Shown here piece by piece: positions 17,584 through 21,718 of a stretch of 21,718 bases of DNA (positions are counted from its first letter, which is position 1; each line of letters opens with the position of its first letter). Position numbers and translations under genes: made by a program. The stretch lies in contig JAWXUT010000017.1 in assembly GCA_044426075.1 (NCBI GenBank), positions 1 through 21,718 on the forward strand, in the 5' to 3' direction. This stretch comes from JAWXUT01 sp044426075. Lineage in GTDB: Bacteria; Bacillota; Clostridia; Christensenellales; DTU072. A model generated the notes under the pieces. The model was not told the DNA's origin. It did no database searches and saw nothing but the letters and a program-made list of their open reading frames with translations.

Positions 17584-18231
17584 ATGGAACTAGACACACA
17601 AGCGCTATGCGTTAGGTCAATGGATTATAAAGACAACGATAAGTTGATAACATTGCTAACGGCTGATTTAGGCAAAGTGTCTGCGCAAATGCGGTCTGCA
17701 AAATCCCCAAAATCTAAGCTCAAAATTGCATCATCACCATTTAGTTTTGGCGAATACAATTTGACTGAAAAAAATGGAAGATACACCGTTATTGGTGCGC
17801 AAATTACCGACAATTTTTTCAATATTTGGCAAGACATAGCTAAATATGCGGCGGCGGAAATTGTAATTGAATGTGCGGATAAAGTTACAATTGAAAAACA
17901 AGAGTGTTCGCGCGAATTGGTGTTAGCGATAAAGGCGTTATCTGCAATATGTTATGGCGAAATTTATCCATATGTTGTAGCGGTTTGGTTTGTTTCTAAA
18001 CTAATGATAGAAATTGGATATGACACAACTGTTGATAACGAATATAGCAATGAAATTGTGGCTGTTCTAGGGGTTTTGCAAGGGCTAGAAGTGGATGAAT
18101 TGGAATGCCTAGATATGACGCAAGCAAGTGTGGTTTCTGTACTGAAATATTTAAATAGGTTTGGGCACGGTATATTTGGTGTAAAAATCAATTCAATTAC
18201 GGAAGCTATTAAGCATATTGTGACAGAATAA
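17584..18231 (+). CDS. recO: DNA repair protein RecO, without zinc-finger cysteines
   Basis: A 215-residue RecO. The N-terminal OB fold (about 1-80) has the familiar start (ALCVRSMDYKDNDKLITLLTADLGKVSA), and a helical C-terminal domain follows. RecO works with RecR and RecF to load RecA on SSB-coated single-stranded DNA. Firmicutes RecO proteins are usually ~240-255 residues and carry a CxxC...CxxC zinc finger after the segment corresponding to IEIGYDTT (~145). Here the sequence passes straight from that point to helical sequence, so the finger is missing, as in E. coli RecO. AGGGGA precedes the ATG. It is the last gene of the cluster; the usual glyQS does not follow, and a terminator does. 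Confidence 0.85.
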   Translation: MELDTQALCVRSMDYKDNDKLITLLTADLGKVSAQMRSAKSPKSKLKIASSPFSFGEYNLTEKNGRYTVIGAQITDNFFNIWQDIAKYAAAEIVIECADKVTIEKQECSRELVLAIKALSAICYGEIYPYVVAVWFVSKLMIEIGYDTTVDNEYSNEIVAVLGVLQGLEVDELECLDMTQASVVSVLKYLNRFGHGIFGVKINSITEAIKHIVTE

Positions 18232-18266
18232 GGTAAAAATGGTGAAAAATAGGTAAAAAAATAGCG

Positions 18267-18304
18267 GCAAGCGTAAAGAAATAACTTTTATGCTTGCTTT
18301 TTTT
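18267..18304 (+). terminator. Rho-independent terminator after recO
   Basis: GCAAGCGTAAA pairs with TTTATGCTTGC (one G-T pair) around a roughly 9-nt loop, and seven T follow. It ends the yqfC-recO cluster. Confidence 0.85.
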
Positions 18305-18322
18305 ATGTAAATATTGTATACT
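18294..18322 (+). promoter_or_regulatory. Possible ppdK promoter overlapping the recO terminator
   Basis: TTGCTT (18294-18299), a 17-bp spacer and TATACT (18317-18322) give a plausible sigma-A site. The -35 lies inside the 3' arm and T-run of the terminator. The match is weak at the -35, but this is the only short gap before ppdK. Confidence 0.45.
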
Positions 18323-18355
18323 TGTTAGGAATAATACATATATAGGAGATAATTA

Positions 18356-20977
18356 ATGTCAAAACAATACGTTTACTTATTTGAAGAGTCCGACGGCAAA
18401 GACAAGGCTAAATTTGGCGGCAAAGGTGCAAACTTAGCAGAAATGACAAGCTTAGGTATGCCAGTGCCTCCAGGATTTACAATCACAACAGAAGCCTGCA
18501 CAAAATACTATGAAGATGGTGGCAAAATTTCACCAGAAATCATTGATGAGATATTTAAAAAACTAGCAGAAGTTGAAGCAAATGAAGGTAAGAGCTTTGG
18601 TGATTCTCAAAATCCATTTTTAGTATCTGTAAGAAGTGGTGCTAGGGCATCAATGCCAGGTATGATGGATACAATTTTGAACCTTGGTTTAAATGATATA
18701 TCTGTTGAGGGTTTAGCTACACTAACAGAAAATCCACGTTTTGCATATGACTGTTATCGCCGTTTCATACAAATGTATAGTGACGTTGTTATCGGAATCG
18801 GCAAAGATTTCTTTGAGCGTATCATTGACGAGATGAAAGAAGAAAAAGGTATCGTGTTAGATACAGAGCTAACTGCAGATGATTTAAAAGAGTTAATCAA
18901 AAAGTACAAGGCATTTTTCTTGGCAGAAAAAGGAAGCGAGTTCCCACAAGACCCAAAAGTACAATTGGAAGGTGCAATCGAAGCTGTTTTCCGCAGTTGG
19001 GATAATGCGCGTGCAAACACATATCGTAGAATGAACGATATTCCACACAGCTGGGGCACTGCAGTTAATGTACAATCAATGGTATTCGGAAATATGGGTG
19101 ACACATCAGGTACTGGTGTTGCATTTACAAGAAACCCATCTACTGGCGAAAAGAAATTGTATGGTGAATATTTAATGAATGCACAAGGTGAAGACGTTGT
19201 TGCTGGTATCCGTACACCATTTGCAATCGACCATTTAAAAGACACAAACCCAGAAGTTTACGATCAATTTTGTGCTATCGCAAATAGATTAGAAAACTAC
19301 TTTAGAGATATGCAAGATATGGAATTCACAATTGAACGTGGAAAACTATATATGTTGCAAACACGTAACGGCAAAAGAACAGCACAAGCTGCCATAAAAG
19401 TTGCTTGCGATTTAGTTGCTGAAGGTTTAGCTTCAGAAGAAGAAGCATTGATGAAAATCGAGCCAAAACAACTAGATGACCTTTTGCACCCACAATTTGA
19501 TGCTAAAGAGATTGCAAAAATCAAACCAATAGCACAAGGTTTGCCAGCATCCCCTGGTGCTGCTTGTGGCAAGATTGCTTTTACAGCAGAAGAGGCAACA
19601 GAGCGCGCAGAAAAAGGCGAAACAGTATTGTTAGTAAGACTTGAGACATCTCCAGAAGATATCGAAGGTATGAATGTAAGTAAAGGAATTTTGACAGCAC
19701 GTGGCGGATTGACTTCACACGCAGCCGTAGTTGCTCGTGGTATGGGCAGATGTTGTGTTGCAGGTTGTGGCGATTTGATTATAAGCGAACACGCAAAAAC
19801 AGTTACAATTAACGGCGTTGTTTATGGTTCAGATGATATCCTTTCACTAGACGGAAGCACGGGTAAAATTTATGCTGGTGCAATGCCAACAATTGAGCCA
19901 GAAATCAGCGGTGATTTTGGCAAAGTAATGGCTTGGGCAAACAAATTCCGTACATTAAAAGTAAGGGCAAATGCAGATTCACCTCACGATGCAACTGTAG
20001 CACACGGATATGGTGCAGAGGGTATTGGTCTATGCAGAACAGAGCATATGTTCTTTGAAAAAGACCGTCTTCCAGCAGTTCGCGAGATGATAGTAAGCAA
20101 GACAGTTGATCAAAGAAAAATTGCACTTGCAAAATTGTTGCCAATGCAAAGGGCAGATTTCGTTGGTATTTATAAAGCACTAAGAGGTTATCCAGTTACA
20201 ATCCGTTTCTTGGATCCACCACTACACGAATTCTTGCCAAACAAAGCTGATGAAATTGCTAGTCTTGCAAAAGATATGGGCTTGACAGCAGCAGAGTTGA
20301 CAGAAGCAGTTGAGTCACTTCACGAGTTTAACCCAATGATGGGTCACCGTGGTTGCCGTTTATCAGTAACATATCCAGAAATTGCTGCAATGCAAACAAG
20401 GGCAGTTATTGAAGCAGCTATCATTGTAAACAACGAAGGTGGCAGTGTTAATGCAGAAATTATGATTCCACTTGTTGGTGACGTAAAAGAGCTTGCTTAT
20501 GTTAAAGCTATAGTTGTAGCAACTGCAGAAGCTGTTATGGCAGAAAAAAATACAAAAGTTAACTACACAGTTGGCACAATGATAGAAATCCCAAGGGCAG
20601 CTCTAACTGCTGATGCAATAGCAAAAGAAGCAGAGTTCTTCTCATTCGGCACAAACGACTTAACACAAATGACATTTGGTTTCAGCCGTGACGATGCGGG
20701 CAACTTCTTAAACGATTACTACACAAAGAAAATCTTTGAGTCAGATCCTTTCAAAAGACTTGATCAAGAGGGTGTAGGTCAATTAGTTAAAATCGCAGCA
20801 GAAAAAGGCAGAAGCGTTAGACCTAATATCAAATTAGGTATCTGTGGCGAACACGGTGGCGATCCTTCAACAATTGAGTTCTGCCACAACATCGGTTTGA
20901 CTTATGTTTCTTGTTCACCATTTAGAGTGCCAATAGCTATATTGGCAGCGGCACAAGCAGCAATCAAATCCAAGTAA
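18356..20977 (+). CDS. ppdK: Pyruvate, phosphate dikinase
   Basis: An 873-residue enzyme that interconverts pyruvate, ATP and Pi with phosphoenolpyruvate, AMP and PPi in the cytoplasm. Its length and residue numbering almost match the Clostridium symbiosum enzyme. The N-terminal ATP-grasp domain begins with FGGKGANLAEMTSLGMPVPPGFT. The phosphohistidine domain has GGLTSHAAVVARGMGRCC with His455 as the carrier and Thr453 at the site known to be regulated in family members. The C-terminal PEP/pyruvate TIM barrel ends in GICGEHGGDP with the catalytic Cys830. TAGGAGA precedes the ATG with good spacing. In many anaerobes the enzyme works in PPi-linked glycolysis or gluconeogenesis. No PpdK regulatory protein gene (DUF299 type) is in the window. 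Confidence 0.97.
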   Translation: MSKQYVYLFEESDGKDKAKFGGKGANLAEMTSLGMPVPPGFTITTEACTKYYEDGGKISPEIIDEIFKKLAEVEANEGKSFGDSQNPFLVSVRSGARASMPGMMDTILNLGLNDISVEGLATLTENPRFAYDCYRRFIQMYSDVVIGIGKDFFERIIDEMKEEKGIVLDTELTADDLKELIKKYKAFFLAEKGSEFPQDPKVQLEGAIEAVFRSWDNARANTYRRMNDIPHSWGTAVNVQSMVFGNMGDTSGTGVAFTRNPSTGEKKLYGEYLMNAQGEDVVAGIRTPFAIDHLKDTNPEVYDQFCAIANRLENYFRDMQDMEFTIERGKLYMLQTRNGKRTAQAAIKVACDLVAEGLASEEEALMKIEPKQLDDLLHPQFDAKEIAKIKPIAQGLPASPGAACGKIAFTAEEATERAEKGETVLLVRLETSPEDIEGMNVSKGILTARGGLTSHAAVVARGMGRCCVAGCGDLIISEHAKTVTINGVVYGSDDILSLDGSTGKIYAGAMPTIEPEISGDFGKVMAWANKFRTLKVRANADSPHDATVAHGYGAEGIGLCRTEHMFFEKDRLPAVREMIVSKTVDQRKIALAKLLPMQRADFVGIYKALRGYPVTIRFLDPPLHEFLPNKADEIASLAKDMGLTAAELTEAVESLHEFNPMMGHRGCRLSVTYPEIAAMQTRAVIEAAIIVNNEGGSVNAEIMIPLVGDVKELAYVKAIVVATAEAVMAEKNTKVNYTVGTMIEIPRAALTADAIAKEAEFFSFGTNDLTQMTFGFSRDDAGNFLNDYYTKKIFESDPFKRLDQEGVGQLVKIAAEKGRSVRPNIKLGICGEHGGDPSTIEFCHNIGLTYVSCSPFRVPIAILAAAQAAIKSK

Positions 20978-21101
20978 AAACTCATATATCACGCACACAA
21001 CATCACGAGCGCCCAATTTTAAAAATTCAGGTATTACTTATACATTAGGATTTTTAAAATTGGGCGTTCGCTTCGTTGTGCACGCAATCTCTGAGTTTTT
21101 A
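20975..21101. repeat. Long imperfect inverted repeat beginning at the ppdK stop codon
   Basis: Two 52-nt arms (20975-21026 and 21050-21101) align without gaps as reverse complements. The ends TAAAAACTCA / TGAGTTTTTA match perfectly, as does the inner block of about 17 bp centred on CGCCCAATTTTAAAAAT. The middle has scattered mismatches. The loop is 23 nt. The left arm includes the ppdK TAA. It could fold as an mRNA 3' hairpin or be an old palindromic MITE-like insertion. No strong T-run follows, so it is not a typical terminator. Confidence 0.75.
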
Positions 21102-21110
21102 CACGGCTTC
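21079..21110 (+). repeat. Direct repeat, copy 1
   Basis: This 32-bp unit starts TGCACGCAA and contains GTTTTTACACG. It matches 26 of 32 positions with 21123-21154, with a 44-bp period. Its first part overlaps the right arm of the inverted repeat. A shorter third match (TGCACGCAA-x-CTAC) begins at 21202. Confidence 0.55.
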
Positions 21111-21122
21111 TATTTGTTGTAC

Positions 21123-21154
21123 TGCACGCAAGCTACGCGTTTTTACACGACTCC
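21123..21154 (+). repeat. Direct repeat, copy 2
   Basis: Second copy of the 32-bp unit at 21079-21110, sharing TGCACGCAA and GTTTTTACACG. Confidence 0.55.
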
Positions 21155-21233
21155 TGAATAAGCTGTGAATGTAGAATCCGCGAAAATTTCACGCACTTAA
21201 CTGCACGCAAACTACATATCGAGAAAATAATCC

Positions 21234-21258
21234 TGAAGTGTACCCCATTTAGAGGACA
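21234..21258 (+). mobile_element. Possible terminal inverted repeat of an IS3-family (IS150-like) element
   Basis: The 25-nt stretch starts TGAAGTGTACCCC and ends AGAGGACA. This is the recalled pattern of IS150-group ends (TGaa-TG-ACCC...GGACA). No transposase frame follows within the window and no partner end was found, so it would be a remnant or the edge of a decayed copy. Resemblance was judged by eye only. Confidence 0.3.
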
Positions 21259-21344
21259 TATTTAAAAATGAAAAATTCTATTGCTATTTTCTGAGCTTTT
21301 AAAATAATATAATACAAAACTGCAAAAACTTGTTTTTGTTGTAA

Positions 21345-21462
21345 CCCTTTACGCGGATATATTTTGCGATACAATAAATATGCGAAGGGACGCACTCTAC
21401 TTATTCTATTGCCACTTCCTTCGCTGAACTAAAAAAATTGCAAAATATATGCGGGTCAAGGG
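21345..21462. repeat. Second long imperfect inverted repeat
   Basis: Outer 26-nt arms (21345-21370 and 21437-21462) match as reverse complements at 22 positions, with the shared core ATATATTTTGC. A nested perfect pair GCGAAGG / CCTTCGC (21382-21388 and 21418-21424) lies in the same symmetry. The whole 118-bp unit could form one cruciform or RNA hairpin. No coding frame is present. Confidence 0.65.
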
Positions 21463-21533
21463 CAGTTTTAACCTCTTTAAAAAATATATATTTCAATCCT
21501 TATCTCAAGTTTATATTTACTCCGATACTTTAT

Positions 21534-21551
21534 CCCTCTTAGACAAGAGGG
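21534..21551. repeat. Compact hairpin with tetraloop
   Basis: CCCTCTT and AAGAGGG form a perfect 7-bp stem around AGAC. It is followed within 10 bases by a second possible stem AGTCA / TGACT. It lies upstream of an orphan terminator. Confidence 0.5.
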
Positions 21552-21606
21552 GACAGTCAGTTTATATTTATGACTAGCCAATGTGGGTATTGAGGAGTTT
21601 TGGGGT

Positions 21607-21642
21607 CAAGCCGCCCTCGGAAAAAGAGGCTTGTTTTTTTTC
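21607..21642 (+). terminator. Strong orphan terminator hairpin
   Basis: CAAGCC pairs with GGCTTG, with an inner CTC/GAG pairing, and eight T follow. No gene lies upstream on this strand within 600 bp, so it must end a read-through transcript from ppdK or an unannotated small RNA. Confidence 0.65.
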
Positions 21643-21647
21643 TTTTG

Positions 21648-21683
21648 CCTACCTTTCTTTTTTAAATCAAAAAGAAAAGTAGG
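21648..21683. repeat. Inverted repeat next to the orphan terminator
   Basis: CCTACCTTTCTTTTT and AAAAAGAAAAGTAGG pair over 15 positions with one mismatch and a 6-nt loop. It could end transcription coming from the right-hand side or be part of a dispersed repeat. Confidence 0.55.
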
Positions 21684-21718
21684 TACTATTTATCCATTTT
21701 CTCGCAAAAACATCAAAA

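Larger units (their letters stand above)
20978..21718. other. 740-bp gene-free, palindrome-rich region
   Basis: No convincing coding frame or tRNA was found on either strand. The region holds two long inverted repeats, a pair of 32-bp direct repeats, an IS3-like end, a 12-bp direct repeat (AGTTTATATTTA at 21508 and 21559), three compact hairpins and a terminator. Base composition and repeat content differ from the coding part of the window, which suggests decayed mobile or non-coding sequence. Confidence 0.7.

Noticed and set aside
20975..21101. Ordinary rho-independent terminator of ppdK
   Set aside because: The stem is far longer than usual and the inner stem is not followed by a T-run; it is listed as an inverted repeat instead.
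21079..21215. CRISPR-like array
   Set aside because: There are only two full and one partial copies with unequal spacing, the repeats themselves diverge, and no cas gene is present.

Overview
The window is low-GC DNA from a Gram-positive, spore-forming bacterium, most likely Clostridia. Support for this: three sporulation genes (yqfC, yqfD, ylbJ), the order yqfC-yqfD-pgpH-ybeY-era-yqzL-recO typical of Firmicutes, strong Shine-Dalgarno sites, sigma-A type promoters and a clostridial-type pyruvate phosphate dikinase. The species cannot be named from the sequence. No tRNA, rRNA, CRISPR array or intact mobile element was seen.

Layout. (1) 1-7.1 kb, cell-envelope block: the 3' end of a small secreted, membrane-anchored InlB-type repeat protein; then a good promoter driving an MMPL/RND transporter that overlaps by 8 bp a 1346-residue surface protein with a signal peptide, six divergent N-terminal modules, about eleven GLUG repeats, one B-repeat-like segment and a C-terminal membrane anchor. 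A hairpin terminator closes this unit. (2) 7.2-10.2 kb, stress block: a Clp/Hsp100 ATPase without the middle domain, followed 18 bp later by long-form ribosome hibernation factor, then a terminator. (3) 10.2-12.9 kb, minus strand: ylbJ-like sporulation membrane protein and an NhaC-family antiporter whose 5' end looks frameshifted. (4) 13.0-18.3 kb, plus strand: a compact version of the conserved Firmicutes cluster: yqfC, yqfD, a shortened c-di-AMP phosphodiesterase pgpH, a single ORF fusing YbeY to Era, a 40-codon yqzL and a RecO without zinc-finger cysteines. The usual phoH, dgkA, cdd and glyQS are absent from their expected places. (5) 18.3-21.0 kb: ppdK with its own likely promoter. (6) 21.0-21.7 kb: about 740 bp without a gene, filled with long imperfect inverted repeats, short direct repeats, an IS3-like terminus and an orphan terminator hairpin.

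The observations most worth following are the in-frame YbeY-Era fusion, which joins two 16S rRNA/30S maturation factors into one polypeptide; the loss of the extracellular domain from PgpH beside it; the transporter-plus-surface-protein operon; the probable one-base deletion in nhaC; and the palindrome-rich tail. Functions are assigned from recognised motifs and gene order; no database search was run.
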